Positions 1 through 12,724 of a stretch of DNA of 64,000 nt are shown here, piece by piece. Source of the DNA: Mytilus californianus. Its lineage: Eukaryota; Mollusca; Bivalvia; Mytilida; Mytilidae. The number at the start of each line of letters is the position of its first letter. Position 1 is the first letter of the stretch. The stretch is from contig NW_026262690.1 in NCBI RefSeq assembly GCF_021869535.1, forward strand, positions 12,263,501-12,327,500. The letters run 5' to 3'. The notes under the pieces are model-generated. The model did no database searches, was not told where the DNA came from, and saw nothing but the letters and a program-made list of their open reading frames with translations. Made by a program: the position numbers and the translations under genes.

Positions 1-1560
1 ACGAAGTAGTTGTTGGGTGCTCATTGAAACTTGAAACAACGTACAGGAAAATAATTCATAAATAGCTGTGAATACAGAATTCTAACGAGTAGAAAGCATT
101 CGATATACAAATTGCAAAGAGCCGATGAAAAATACGACTATAAGCAACCGAACTATATCTAAGAAAAATATGTTCGATATACATTTTCTACATGTATAAA
201 AAAAAGAGGTTTTAAGATACTCTTTAATGTTGATCGATAACCGCTGCAATCACATTTAATTGAAGACTCTTTCAGACAGTATTTCATGATGGTAAACAAT
301 CAGCGGAAGTCTGTGTTGCTAGACAGATGCACAGTATTATATTAATATGCCAAACATACAGCTGACTATCGCGGGACACTTGTAGTATACATAGAAATTT
401 AGGTTCAATCGATTTGTTAATGGTACTCACCTGTTAACTAAACATGCAGAAACATATAAATGTTGGATATTCACTTACCTACAAAATAAATCATAAATTG
501 TATTACTGTATGCATTTAAAATCTGTTACACCAGTCTAAGAATTGTCCTCTTAAACCTTTCTTTAAGGACTAATGATTAATTTATAAAGGCAAACATTAC
601 ACTTTTATGTACTAACAAATTTCTTTAGTCTTCCCTTTATTGGGTGAATATCAATTAACCGTTTCAGAATCTACCGCAATTTGGGTAATATTTCCAAAAA
701 TGTACACCAAAACGTTGCGATTGGTTAAAATGGCTCTAAACAACGGAAATTCGTCCAATGACGTGGCGTTATTTTCATTTTTGGGTACGAACAATAAAAT
801 TACCCGTAGTTCTCTAGATTCTGAAACGGCGAATTATAGATTTACATTTGAAACACGACTTCACAAAGAAAGAAAATAAAAATTGTGCAAATAAGAAATA
901 CAGACACCACCGTAACCAAAAGAATTTGCAGTAGTCATCAAAAAGCTGTACATAGAAATAAAGATTAAATAACAATAACCAAACCAAAACCAGGGGTGAA
1001 CTCATAAAGGACCAATTGTATTTTCTTTTTGTCTTGCATGTTTTTATCACGCAAATTTGTGCTTTTCTGCACTGTTTAAGTTCTTGATAAAGAATATAAA
1101 ATTGTCTTTAATCAAATGGAACAGTAGTTTACCATAAATCCATCTAGAAGACCAAAATTAAAGGTGAACATCGAAAACTAATGGAATCGCATGAACTTCA
1201 ACAGGAGCGAGACCAGGTGCGTCGATGAGACAGAGTTGGAGAAAGGTAAAAAAAGGCGGAATCTTTGTGGTAAACGTTAGGCTGAACGTCAAAACGACAG
1301 GACAAAATCAAAGCAATAAAATAATTAATTGAAAAAAACACATAAGGGGTCTTAGGTTTCCACTATTAACTGTTTTGTTTTTGGTTTATTTCGATACTAT
1401 CTGAAACTTTGAACCATCCGATTTTCTCAAAATTATATATGCCTCAGTGTCACTTTGGTCCATATACTTTATGTTCATTCCTGAATTACTCCCATCCGGC
1501 AGAAAAACCCTTGTTAAAAATTTGGGCGTCCGAAAGGTTGTGTGGGATATATACATTCTC
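1..1560. other. No recognisable feature
   Basis: AT-rich sequence with only short chance open frames on both strands. No gene or recognised repeat was seen. Confidence 0.5.
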
Positions 1561-1708
1561 ATTTCGGGGCCTTTTATAGCTAACTATGCGGTATGGATTT
1601 TATTCATTGTTGAAGGCCGTACAGTGACCTATGGTTGTTAATTTCTGTGTCATTTGGTTTCTTGTGGAGAGTTGTCTCATTGGCAATCACACCACATCTT
1701 ATTTTTAT
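1561..1708 (-). repeat. Family A interspersed repeat, fragment
   Basis: Reverse orientation of family A: it contains the reverse complements of the GGCCTTCAACAATGA-like block and of the TGCCAATGAGACAACTC end that recur at 14140, 48510 and 51740. Confidence 0.7.
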
Positions 1709-2100
1709 AATAAGTTCCATGCGGTCGGAATGGGGAAAATAAATCCCATGCCTCATGTAAGGTGAATGTCAAGCTCTGTGTGCGTTTGCGAACCCTTCCA
1801 AAATTTATCGAAGGATCCGCAGGTGGCCTGTATCAAGGCAATCGTTGATATTATCTAGCATTCATTAATATTCCAATGACAATCCAAATTTCCGTCCTTC
1901 ATGCCGGTCGTCCTATCTGACAAATTATGTACTAAGCATATTTTATTGATAGATTATAACAAAGTAATTGGACACAAGTTATCACAACTTAGATAGATCC
2001 TTTCCCATTATTAAATTAATTCTATATCAATTTTTAAATTCAAGAATAAACAAAATATGTTTTTTTTCTGAAAGAAACTAATTAATTTTAAAAAAGGGAA

Positions 2101-2160
2101 TGTGGAATGATTGTCAATCAGACAACTGTCGATGAGAGACCACATAACGTAGATGTTTTC
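2101..2160 (+). repeat. Family A fragment, 5' end
   Basis: Short diverged piece starting TGTGGAATGATTGTCAATCA followed by GACAAC, matching the family A start. Confidence 0.45.
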
Positions 2161-2472
2161 AACGTTACTTCAGCCAGTATTTTAGTTGTAAGAATATCTT
2201 TCTTTTGTATTTTTTGGATAAATACTTTAACTTTTACAAACAAAATATTTCAATTTTTAGGCATGTTGAAGCAAGAAATAAATCGATTGAATCTTACAAA
2301 TTACTGTTGTCAATACATCAAAGTCGACGCAACAAGTGATGATTTTAGTTAATATTACAGGATTTTTGTGAAAAATGGTCTATAGAAGAAAAAACTCCAG
2401 GGACAATATGATTATACCTTTTGTTGCTATTGCTAATTGATTAAATTAGTATCATTAAGTTTTCAATTATCG

Positions 2473-2569
2473 ACCTTGTCTGTTCTAACAAGTAATAAGT
2501 TGATTTCAAATAAAACTTTACCTGTTACTGGAATATACAAGTTATAAGTTGATTTCGAAAGAACTTTAC
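2473..2569 (-). repeat. 48 bp duplication of the exon-1 splice donor
   Basis: The last 48 bases of the coding exon including its donor are repeated immediately downstream. A second CAG|GTAAAG donor lies with its exon edge at 2522, exactly 48 bases beyond the first at 2570. The frame stays open across it and repeats the peptide NLYIPVTGKVL. Use of the distal donor would add 16 residues without changing phase. Neither copy 2 nor copy 3 has this duplication. Confidence 0.75.
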
Positions 2570-3005
2570 CTGTGACTGGAATATACAAGTTAAGCACCAA
2601 GCAGTCCTCATTCTGATATTGACCGTGTGGTTCTAATCGTCTTAAACGGTTCACATATTGTTTTGAACTACCTAAATTCAATTGTCTTACACTACTAAAC
2701 GACTGTGGACATATTCCGCGATAACTTCTGTCAGAGAATATTCTATTTAAAAGCCACTTTTCCAGAGAACTTGCTGGTGGGATGAATCTCATTTTATTAC
2801 CTTTCATTGAAGCATACTGAAATCCACTAAGTACCTCAACTGGACGTAATGTTTTATTTTTAAATGGTCTTATCATGCCAATACAGCTACCATATCGGGT
2901 ATAATACACACGCGGTTCTATCCTGTAATTCCAAACTTCATACGATTGAAGCAATAAAACTATTATAAGTAATCGGAATGGGTATAAATTTGAAATACGT
3001 TCCAT
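2570..3005 (-). CDS. Neuroligin/carboxylesterase-like first coding exon, copy 1
   Basis: Start of a secreted or membrane esterase-fold protein. The ATG at 3005 opens MERISNLYPFR followed by a hydrophobic run (LLIIVLLL), read as a signal peptide; an upstream extension to 3056 has only a TTG start. After it come YTRYGS.IGM, PVEVLSGFQYAS, RFIPP, W, CPQ (about residue 100) and NEDC..LNLYIP, the order seen at the N terminus of neuroligins and cholinesterases. The Cys of CPQ and of EDC match the family's first disulfide. The exon ends inside a Gly codon (phase 1) at CAG|GTAAAG, 145 complete codons plus one base. The catalytic region would lie in later exons and is not visible in the window, so catalytic competence cannot be judged. 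Neuroligin-like is preferred over a digestive esterase because of the PVE..G.QYAS and EDC spacing. Confident in the domain, less in the subfamily. Confidence 0.82.
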
Positions 3006-3304
3006 TCCTGTTTTGTAGACTATTAAGTAACGTGTGATAAAAATTTCCGTAAACAATTGTTTTAAATCAACAGCCTATTTCTTATTCTGAGTTGAAATGT
3101 GTTGTTATTCTTTCTTTCAAAGCAAGTTCTGTGAAAATATGATTGCTCGTACTAATTAACGTGGCAGTTTATTAAACGATTTAACCGTTAACTTAAGATC
3201 AAACAAATACAGGGCAATATCACACATCACTTTCAAAAGAACCATACCACTATAAATATATAATGAATAAAAATCAAATATTTCCCTCTCTGCTGATTAC
3301 GATC

Positions 3305-3413
3305 CTTTGTTTGCATTAATCATGCCCTATTTTAGGTTCAATATTTATCTAACAATAATTGCTGGATAATGAATGCTTGGTGATTAATTGTAATCATTGG
3401 ATTGTTAAGGTTA
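3305..3413 (-). promoter_or_regulatory. Upstream block conserved with esterase copy 3
   Basis: About 300-410 bases upstream of the copy 1 ATG. It aligns by eye with 59676-59789, upstream of copy 3: TTTGCATTnATCATGCCC, then TTCAATATTT, then TGATTAATTGnAATCATTGG. The first motif resembles a POU/octamer site and the last an AT-rich homeodomain-type palindrome. A promoter role is inference. Confidence 0.4.
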
Positions 3414-3436
3414 GACGCAAATGGAAATAGAAAAAA

Positions 3437-3760
3437 CATGAACCATGACATCGTTGGGTCTTTGATTATTTGTAAGGTAATTCCTTGCAGGGTTCCCGTT
3501 ACATGAACCATGACATCGCTGGGTCTTTGATTATTTGCAAGGTAATTCCTTGCAGGGTTTTTTATCGAATGGATGAGATTATTTGCAAGTTAATTTCTAT
3601 TAAGGTTTCCCGTTATATGAACCATGACATCGAATGGATGAGATTATTTGCAGGGTAATACCTTATAGGGTTTGCCGTTACATGAACCATGACACCGAAT
3701 GGATGAGATTATTTGCAAGGTAATTCCGTAAAGGGTTTCTCTTGACATGAACCCTGACAT
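3437..3760 (+). repeat. Degenerate tandem repeat, unit about 55-65 bp, about 5 copies
   Basis: Repeated blocks contain CATGAACCATGACATCG, GATTATTTGCAAGG and TAATTCCTTGCAGGGTT with small indels. The array sits about 430 bases upstream of the copy 1 esterase ATG. Confidence 0.75.
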
Positions 3761-3961
3761 AGACATGGAGAATTTCTTTCAATGGTAAATCACTGTTCAT
3801 TAAACACGTCAAATCGTATCTAAGGATGAAAACGGAAAGCGGCATGACGTGTCAGAATGGGGAATATATTTAGATGTGTGTCCATTAGTAGACATTTATA
3901 TTCAAGGTGAAAAATTCCTTTATATCCTTCCTGTTATTACAGATCTGTTCCATAACAAATA

Positions 3962-4200
3962 AGGAGATGTGGTATAATGGCCAACGAGACAGCGAAGATC
4001 AAATGCAAAAGTAACTATTCTGAACAAATACAGGGTATACTTATGAACTGAACAATGTGCAAAACCCATACCGTATATTTTACTTAAAGGCCCAAAGGTA
4101 AACAGCAAAGTAAACAGCAACAAAAAACGGTGAACATAAAGTATGTGATGGGGTAAACATGTATTTAAGTGCTTACTTAAGACAAAGGTAAAACAGTACA
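3962..4200 (+). repeat. Family A repeat, diverged
   Basis: Begins AGATGTGGTATAATGGCCAA and continues through a degraded AACCCATACCGTAT block and an AAAGGCCC block typical of family A. Confidence 0.6.
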
Positions 4201-4734
4201 AAACAATAGAACATATTGAAAAAATCTGTTTAAAAGGGTATACAACACAAAATAGACCGACCTAAGAATTCCTGGAAAGCTAGTTCAAAGCCAAATTTCA
4301 ACTAATAAATAGAACATGTTTCCCAGAGTGATAATAGTAACATGGCTCGGATTTGATTCTGACTTGACTAAATTTACTTAACAACTACTTGCTTAAAAGT
4401 GAAGTGACATTAATCATACTATTTCATTTTAAGGCACCCACCATATAACCTGTTATATATTATTAGAAAGCTTATTATCTGTTTTGTCGGGTCGTATAAA
4501 AAAGGTAAATTGCAATTTCCATCAAATCAATATCAAAAGTCAAAGACTTACAATTTCTTATTTTTCAAGATTTCAGCCTTTTTAAACATTTTGTTAGTTG
4601 AATAATAAAATGGTTTATGAAAATACAGCAAAAAAATTTAGAACAGAGATTAACATTCACTTAATTAAATCACTTTGAAATATTGATGACGTTTTTTTTT
4701 TTAATAAAGAGTACTTTTTTCTAGAAATTGAAAA

Positions 4735-5180
4735 ACTGAAAAAAAGTAAAATAACAAAAATACCGAACTCCAAGGAAAATTCAAAACGTTAAGTCCATTA
4801 TCAAATGGCAAAATCAAAAGCTCAAACACATCAAACGAATGGAAATAACTGTCATATTCATGACTTTGTACAGGCATTTCCTTATGTAGAAAATGGTGGA
4901 TTAAACCTGGTTTTATAGCTGGCTAAACCTCTCACTTGTATGACAGTCATATAGCATTCCATTATATTGACAACAATGTGTGAGCAAAACAAACAGACAT
5001 AATAGTAAAAATTGTCAAAAATTGAAGTACAGCAGTCAACAATGTGTTATAACCTTAATCACTATAAAAAAAGTATTAACAAAATACCGAACTTAAAAAA
5101 GTGGAAAGTCCATGTAACCTGACAAAATCAAAAGCTCAACAATATCAACCAACGAAGCGAATAGAAAACAACTGTCATAT
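4735..5180 (+). repeat. Family D repeat with a partial second copy
   Basis: Contains ATACCGAACTCCAAGG, AAAATCAAAAGCTCAAACAC, AACTGTCATATTCATGACTT and the ACAGGCATTTCC...GGTGGATTAAACCTGG core. From about 5065 the ATACCGAACT start and AAAGTCCATGTAACCTGACA are repeated, so a second truncated copy follows in tandem. Related reverse-strand copies are at 22740 and 49730. Confidence 0.7.
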
Positions 5181-5679
5181 TTCGGATAAAAATTAGTGAA
5201 AACAAAAACAAAATTGTTTTTCCTCCAACTGTCAATCACTTAAAAGCCTAATTAATCCTTTTATATTGCTTGAAGGTTTTGACATCATTACTTTACAACA
5301 ACCATGCTTAATGCTAATTCAGAAGTCAATCATAACAACTCATACAGTTGCCCGAATACCACCATCTCCGAAAAGAGAGCGCGGAACATAGTTTGTAATC
5401 AATGTTTTGTTGTTATGTGTTAGGTTGTTAGATTGAAAAAAAAAAACAATTGTAAAAAGTGTGAACATATTGTAAAAAAAATAATACACGGATTTTTGAT
5501 ATTTCAATATCTATTGTAATTGCCAGCCTAAAAGAAATATTCTTTCAACTTTTTATACTCTTTCATTACTTCATAATACATGTTATTCATTAAAAGACTT
5601 TTTATTTACTATATTATTGACAGGTTGCATTTAATTGACTTCATTCTATATCTTACCATACTTAAATTTTTGTTGGTAC

Positions 5680-5885
5680 GTTTAGAAGTTATCAAGAGAC
5701 TTAGTTCCAAACTCCCTTAAGCAAAGTTGACCTCAGATGGATATGTTATTTGTTTGGTCATACAGCTTATTGCGTACCAATACAGTTATTGCTTTCATAT
5801 TTGTGGGTTAAACCATGCATTTCTGTTCCTAATGAATGTAAATCAAGAAAAGCGCTTTGGACGCACCAAATGGATTACATTTGAT
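5680..5885 (-). repeat. Family E repeat
   Basis: Reads on the minus strand as the family with GCGTCCAAAGCGCTTTTCTTG and a following AAATCCATCTGAGGTCAACTT-like end; homologous to 24850-25030. Confidence 0.6.
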
Positions 5886-5899
5886 TAAAAAATTCTAGC

Positions 5900-7900
5900 A
5901 GTTCGAAATTATTCTTGTTATAAATAGCTTTTCTAAATGACTTTGATACTAGTTGTACAAACACGGAAATTACTGTGTAGATATTACAACACTAATTCAC
6001 CCAATCAATCAATCAAGACCTTTTTGTAAAAGAAGATCTACCTTGCCAAAACAAAGTACTTTTGAGTTGCTGTTTACCAAAACTGTATGTAACAAATAAA
6101 TTTGCATAAATAATTCTTTTGCTGAAAGATCATTTGTCACTTATTGACTTAAAAGGTGAAGGTATAAAAGGACTACTTTTTGAACCCCTAAATTTGAAAA
6201 TCATAAAAGTATCATAAATCTACAATATAACATCCTTCAGATGTTCATAAGACATCATTCTGCCACACATCAGTATTTATATTTTTTAAATTTGTCATAC
6301 ATATTTGCATTAGGGCTTCACTCGTCTTCAATTTAGGAAAATACTGCAGAGATGCCAAAATAGCCTAATTTTTATATCCTGTCAGTAATATTAAGATGTG
6401 ACAGCTTTACCCCCAAAAGATACTTTGCTACAAGACGTATTTGAAACAGATGTTATTGTATGTAAACCATCTTTTTAGGTAAGGCTGTTACTCATATTTA
6501 TTTTGTCCCAAAAGTATGTGTAAAATGGTCATTTTAGCTCAAATACGTCAATTTCAACATGTTTGTGAAATCATAGTGACAACATCCTACTTTGCAAATT
6601 AAATGGTGAATCGTGTCAAACAGGATATGAATAGTTACAGTTGAATTCAACTGAAGGTTAAAAATTTTAACAGCTGTGAAAAATAGAAATTGTGCTTGAA
6701 CTTTTAATTACTTCAAATTAGTAATATGTCACCTTAAACAATTTATTTTCGCTTATACTTTTTGGTCTCTTAGCCCTCTACTTTTAGTGAATTCGCAGCG
6801 ATTGTTTTAGAGGTTTTCTTACTTTATTTTTAATATTCTACTAATAAACGTCGCGTACACTAATCTCATTTCAAAATTAGTTGGTTTGAAGTATTATATT
6901 TTCCGTAAAAAGAAAAACCCCTGAATCCTTATCCAAAACAAAGGTGAAATCGACAATGACCATGACTTAAAACAAAATAATTGAACAGATTTACAAGTGC
7001 ACAAAACACTACAACGTAATTTAAAAACAAACACTACCAAAAACCGGAAGTAATCTTATGTTGTTTTTTTTTGTACGGCTGGACGAAACAGAATGTACAG
7101 ATAATAAGCTTTTAAATCGTATTTATATAGCCATGTGTTATGTGGTTGCAAGTTCTTAACTTAAATTTGTTTTATGAAAAAATGTCACTCGTACTTTATT
7201 AAATTGTAGAATAGTCAAAATTATCTGCCCGATACCCCATATCAAATCAGACCGTAAATCTGTTTAAGATAGGTCCAAAGCACGATTGTACAAATGTATG
7301 AAAAAGTTTCTTTTTTAAATCTCAAATCCCATATACAATAAAATCGGTAAAAATATATGACAAAAAGATGTCTACTGAAATTAATATACCAAAGTTGAAA
7401 AGGTAAAATTTTATTAATACTGTGTCTCTCCGAATTTTTTTTTTTTTTTTTTTTTTGTCTTATGTTGAGAGACTTGCCATATACTTCTAGAAATTTTATC
7501 ACATACCTTGGTTTACGCCGTATGACCCAATGAAGTCGATAAAATCAACCAATATGTATATACAGTGAACATTATTAGTTACAAGTACATTGTTTTCCAT
7601 TGAGATTGTTGTTTTATTTTACAAATGTGACCATAAATATAAATAGAGACCTATTTTAGTAACTTAGCACATATTTATGAACATCGTTCGATATGGAAGC
7701 TAATCCCTTACTGCTTATACGGATAAAATGAAGATTAAGACGCGACAAGAAAAGCCATTGTTCTATGTTTTCTATCAACAGCAATTCATGAATCGGAAAT
7801 TACAAAACCTTATGGCATGTATTTTTCTTTCGTTTTTATATTATATCTAAAACCTGTATTTAAATTTACAATCATCAAGAAATATGTTTGTAAAAAAATT
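5900..7900. other. No recognisable gene
   Basis: AT-rich, with homopolymer runs including a 21-base T run near 7435-7456. No coding or repeat signature was recognised. Confidence 0.5.
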
Positions 7901-7909
7901 TCAACCACT

Positions 7910-9556
7910 GAATGATAACTACTGCTAGGATGGTTTGTAACGACCTTGACTGATCGTTAAGCCCTCGCACGGTTACCGACTGAATGAAATAGGAAAACAA
8001 AATGTATTATAACTACTACTAGGGTGGTTTTCAAACGACCTTGACTGGTCGTTAAGCCCTCGCACGGTTACCAACTGAATGGAGTAGGAGAAAAGAATGT
8101 ATAATAACTACTACTAGAGTGGTTTTAACAACATTGACTGGTTGTTAAGCCCTCGCACGGTTACCGACTGAATGGAGTAGGAAAACAGAATGAATTATAA
8201 CTACTACTAGGGTGGTTTTAACAACATTGACTGGTCGTTTATCCCTCGCACGGTTACCGACTGAATGGAGTAGGAAAACAGAATGTATTATAACTACTAC
8301 TAGGGTGGTTTTAACAACATTGACTGATCGTTAAGCCCTCTCACGGTTACCGACTGAATGGAGTAGGAAAACAGAATGTATTATAACTACTACTAGGGTG
8401 GTTTTAACAACATTGACTGATCGTTAAGGCCTTTCACGGTTACCGGCTGAATGGAGTAGGAAAACAGAATGTGTTATAACTACTACTAGAGTAGTTTTAA
8501 CAACATTGACTGATCGTTAAGCCCTCGCACGGTTACCGACTGAATGGAGTAGGAAAACAGAATGTATTATAACTACTACTAGAGTGGTTTTAACAACATT
8601 GACTGATCGTTAAGCCCTCGCACGGTTACCGACTGAATGAAGTAGGAAAACAGAATGTATTATAACTACTACTAGGGTGGTTTTAACAACATTGACTGAT
8701 CGTTAAGCCCTCGCACGGTTACCGACTGAATGGAGTAGGAAAACAGAATGTATTATAACTACTACTAGGGTGGTTTTAACAACATTGACTGGTTGTTAAG
8801 CCCTCGCACGGTTACCGACTGAATGGAGTAGGAAAACAAAATATATTATAACTACAACTAGAGTGGTTTTAACAACATTGACTGGTCGTTAAGCCCTCGA
8901 ACTGTTACCGACTGAATGGAGTAGGAAAACAGAATGTCTTATAACTACTACTAGGGTGGTTTTAACAACATTGACTGGTTGTTAAGCCCTCGCACGGTTA
9001 CCGACTGAATGGAGTAGGAAAACAGAATGTATTATAACTACTACTAGGGTGGTTTTAACAACATTGACTGATCGTTAAGCCCTCTCACGGTTACCGACTG
9101 AATGGAGTAGGAGAAAAGAATGTATTATAACTACTACTAGAGTGGTTTTAACAACATTGACTGATCGTTAAGCCCTCGCACGGTTACCGACTGAATGAAG
9201 TAGGAAAACAGAATGTATTATAACCACTACTAGAGTGGGTTTAACCACATTGACTGATCGTTAAGCCCTCGCACGGTTACCGACTGAATGGAGTAGGAAA
9301 ACAGAATGTATTATAACTACTACTAGGGTGGTTTTAACAACATTGACTGATCGTTAAGCCCTCTCACGGTTACCGACTGAATGGAGTAGGAGAAAAGAAT
9401 GTATTATAACTACTACTAGAGTGGTTTTAACAACATTGACTGATCGTTAAGCCCTCTCACGGTTACCGACTGAATGAAGTAGGAAAACAGAATGTATTAT
9501 AACTACTACTAGGGTGGTTTTTAACGACCTTGACTGATCGTTAAGCCTTCGTAGGA
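7910..9556 (+). repeat. 93 bp satellite array, about 17.5 units
   Basis: Units carry GACTGAATGGAGTAGG, AAAACAGAATGTATTATAAC, TACTACTAGGGTGG and GTTAAGCCCTCGCACGG. Units are about 90-97% alike by eye, with recurrent variants (TCGCACGG versus TCTCACGG; GGTCGTT, GGTTGTT and GATCGTT). Edge units are truncated. No open frame spans it. A diverged related piece (GTGCGAGGGCTT) appears at about 51690 in reverse. Confidence 0.95.
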
Positions 9557-9849
9557 GAAAAGCATTAAGAAACTACTTCCATTGATCTTACAAAAAACAG
9601 ATGCCAACAATAACAACTTGTTAGGTTTAAATGTGTTTGATGAATTTATTTCATTCATCACCAATTTCTTCGTCTGTTGAACTTTTAAGATTTTTTCTCA
9701 GTACCGTTTTGTTTTTATAAAGGGACGTAACACCACTACTAACCGTGTATGAAATAAGCCCCGCCTCCCCACTAACCTAATATGGAATATACACGGTCTC
9801 CACGCGAACGCTTTTAACCAATCATATTCCTAGAAATGTATAGGAGGTA

Positions 9850-10010
9850 AGATAAATAACTATCCACCAGAGAACATATCATGTATGCACAAAACAATAT
9901 GATAGATAGCGACCAACGATAACCACTGAATTACAGTCACCTGACTTTGGACATCCCAATACAGAATGTGCTGGACATTAACATGCTTTCGGGCGCTCAA
10001 CCCTTAGATT
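9850..10010 (+). repeat. Family A, 3' half fragment
   Basis: Contains CTATCCACCAGAG, GATAACCACTGAATTACAG, CACCTGACTTTGGACA and AATACAGAATGTGCTGG, the diverged central core and tail of family A. Confidence 0.6.
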
Positions 10011-10310
10011 AGGATAGATACAAATAATTACTGTACAACAGTAACTGTTAATACTCAGGAAAAACAGATCATGATAGACACAAAGAATTACAGTACAACA
10101 GTTACTGTTAATAGTCAGAAATTACAGATCTGGATAGATACAAAAAATTACGTTACAACAGTTACTGTTAATAGTCAGAAATTACAGACCTGGATAGATA
10201 CAGAGAATTACTGTACAACAGTTACTGTTAATAATCAGGTATACAGATCAGGATAGATGCAGAATATAACTGTACAACTGTTAATAATCAGAAAATACAG
10301 TCCTTGATAA
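10010..10310 (+). repeat. 60 bp tandem repeat, about 5 units
   Basis: Unit GGATAGATACAAAGAATTAC, TGTACAACAGTTACTGTTAA, TAGTCAGAAATTACAGATCT. Because 60 is a multiple of 3, one frame stays open for 61 codons with a 20-residue period; I do not regard it as a gene. Further decayed units reach about 10390. Confidence 0.9.
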
Positions 10311-10399
10311 AGGCAAACGAATTCTATACAAGCGTTTGTAGTCAGGAATAATTACTGAACTTGATAGAAGCAAAGAATCATTGTACATGCATTTATGGT

Positions 10400-12350
10400 C
10401 GAGCACTATACATTGTGAACCACGTCCGATCATATACCCAAGTGTCGTTATTATATATACTCCATAAATTTCGTGTCTGCTTCGTGATACTCCTTGATCT
10501 AACCTGCCAATTAAAGGAAATTAGCTTTGACGGCCTATTTTTCTTTGAATTGTTCTTCTGTCATGTAAATTGTTCCTATAGATAAAATATTAAGAAGTGT
10601 CTTGTGTAGGTTGCACTTTGTAAATAAAACTGTTTCACAAACCACCCCTCTTATATATAATATTCATAGATATTTTGTTTTGTTTACGTACTGGTTCCCA
10701 GATATGATCTCTATGTTTCATCTCGTAGAGACATAACTTTGGAACGTTACCAGTATAAATACACATGGTAGCGTCGAAATTGAATTCTGAGGAATACCCA
10801 AAGTGAAGGGAGGGGTAGTACAGAATTTAGTATAAGTTTAAACTCTTAGAAGTTCGGGGCATAAAAATGTTGAAAATATGCCGCACAGCCCTATGTTTTG
10901 ACCTTTGAATAAAATAGTAGTGCATATCAACTTTCCATTCTAGGATATAACTTTTTACGAAACTTCATAGTAAAAGTGGCACAGTTTTAGCCGTAAAGGG
11001 AGTTCCTATGGGAAATTGCATTGTCTATATTTACAGAAGTTCAACCTATATTGGGTGAAAAAAAGAGAACTTGCAGAATTTCACCAAATCTGGTTTATCT
11101 TACAGATTTTAATGAAATTAACTCAAATATAAAGTTTTATAAATATTTCAAGAAGATTGAGAAAATCCTTGGCCTTAACTATGATGACTCAGCATAAATT
11201 CACAGTTAACAGTATGCATAGTTTACTTAAAACCCTGAATGCAAAGTAAATTCATGATATATGCATATTTGTAATTTAAATTGTTTAGAAGTGCTTATAT
11301 TTACTCTTCGAAGTCATTGAAACTCATAGATCATTGATGAATATTGTTGTTGGTGTGTTTTTGTCCTGTCGTTAACCCAAAAGTAAGCCGTAACACCTGA
11401 ATGTGCTTTTTTGTGACCGCGGCATAAAAAAAATACAAGCTAGAAATACAAATATACCTCAATAAAACTAACAATAGTGTGTTCTATCCTAAGTATGTAC
11501 TAAATAGTCCATATTCACAGAACCAGCAGAATTATTTAGCAAATTTGAGGCCCAGGTGGATAAAAAAAAAAAGAGAAAAATGTCTACCCCCTGGGTCATA
11601 AAACAGATAATTCAACATGTAAATGCTAAGATTTGTTATTATAAAGGTCTTTTGTATAGAAAACAATAACTGGGCCTGGAAGTTATGCAAAAAACAGATG
11701 TTAGCAGTCAGTCCTATAAAACTTTTAGTGAATTCATACATCAGACTAGTAACTTCATACATTCAACTTTTGCAAATATGGCTTTGTTTAAACACTTCTA
11801 GTTCATATATTAGCTAAATTATGTTAGATATATGGTTAGAAATGATATTGTTGTGACAAGATTTTTAAATTGACCATTTGAGGCAGATATTGTGAACTTT
11901 TATTGATAAATAGGGAAACAGTAAGATATGGACTGGAGACAGAGGCAGGATTGGATACTTTATATAATCTTAAACGGTGGAATGATTAACTGCTAAACTT
12001 TACATTTTTAGTATTTTGAAATGATTTCAATTTGTTATCAGAATAGTTTCAAACAGGTTCTAGACGTTTCATGTCAGAAAACAAGCACATAGGGTAAGCT
12101 GACAATAATTAAAGTCTTGTTTTCAAAATCTTTAAAAATTGAAACCGAGGTGGGAGTATAAAATATACTGCAAAGGAAAAGTTAGTATATGCAGTGATTT
12201 CTTAAAGGCTATGATTCTGATAAATAAGTATTATTGTGAGAAAAAGTGTTTTTCAAGAGTTTTGTATTTGAATAAATGTTAGTGTAAAGTCAATAGTTTT
12301 TAAACATACTATATCAACTGATCCGAATGGATTAAAAGAAAATTGTCATC
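10400..12350. other. No recognisable gene
   Basis: AT-rich. Short open frames near 10361-10585 and 11532-11817 lack start context, splice signals or recognisable similarity. Confidence 0.5.
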
Positions 12351-12359
12351 AATGACATC

Positions 12360-12520
12360 ATGGCTTTTAATTGGGTAAGCCAGACGCGCGCCTTGTCTAC
12401 ATAAGAATCATAAGTGGCACTCAAATCAAACAGGTGAAAGGCGAAATCAAATATTAGGTTGAAGTGCATTGAAAAACGAAAATTCCGAAATGTTGTGTCA
12501 AATACCACCAAAATAATCTA
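12360..12520 (+). repeat. Family F repeat
   Basis: Contains GCCAGACGCGCGCCTTGTCT and ACATAAGA, then CTCAAATCAAACAGGTG and AGGTTGAAGTGCATTGAAAA. Homologous pieces lie at 12725, 27690 and 35580. Confidence 0.65.
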
Positions 12521-12724
12521 TGCCTTGGGGATGGAGAAACCTTAGTGTAATGAATAATTCATCGCTTCATACAAGTAAATATACTAAAATGAACATATCA
12601 ATGATATTTAGTGTCAAAACAAACGTGCTGACTACTGAGCCCAGGAGCAAAACGTCCAACAACTGTGCACGTGGCATCGACCTACTAGTGACTTTAAAAC
12701 TCTTTAAAAATATTAGGCTTAAAT

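Noticed and set aside
2107-2352. 81-codon open frame left of esterase copy 1
   Set aside because: Starts within a family A fragment and shows no recognisable domain.
7910-9556. CRISPR array or centromere-like array
   Set aside because: Units are head to tail with no unique spacers, and the genome is animal. Too little context to call it centromeric.
10071-10256. 61-codon open frame with a 20-residue period
   Set aside because: Product of the 60 bp tandem repeat keeping frame.
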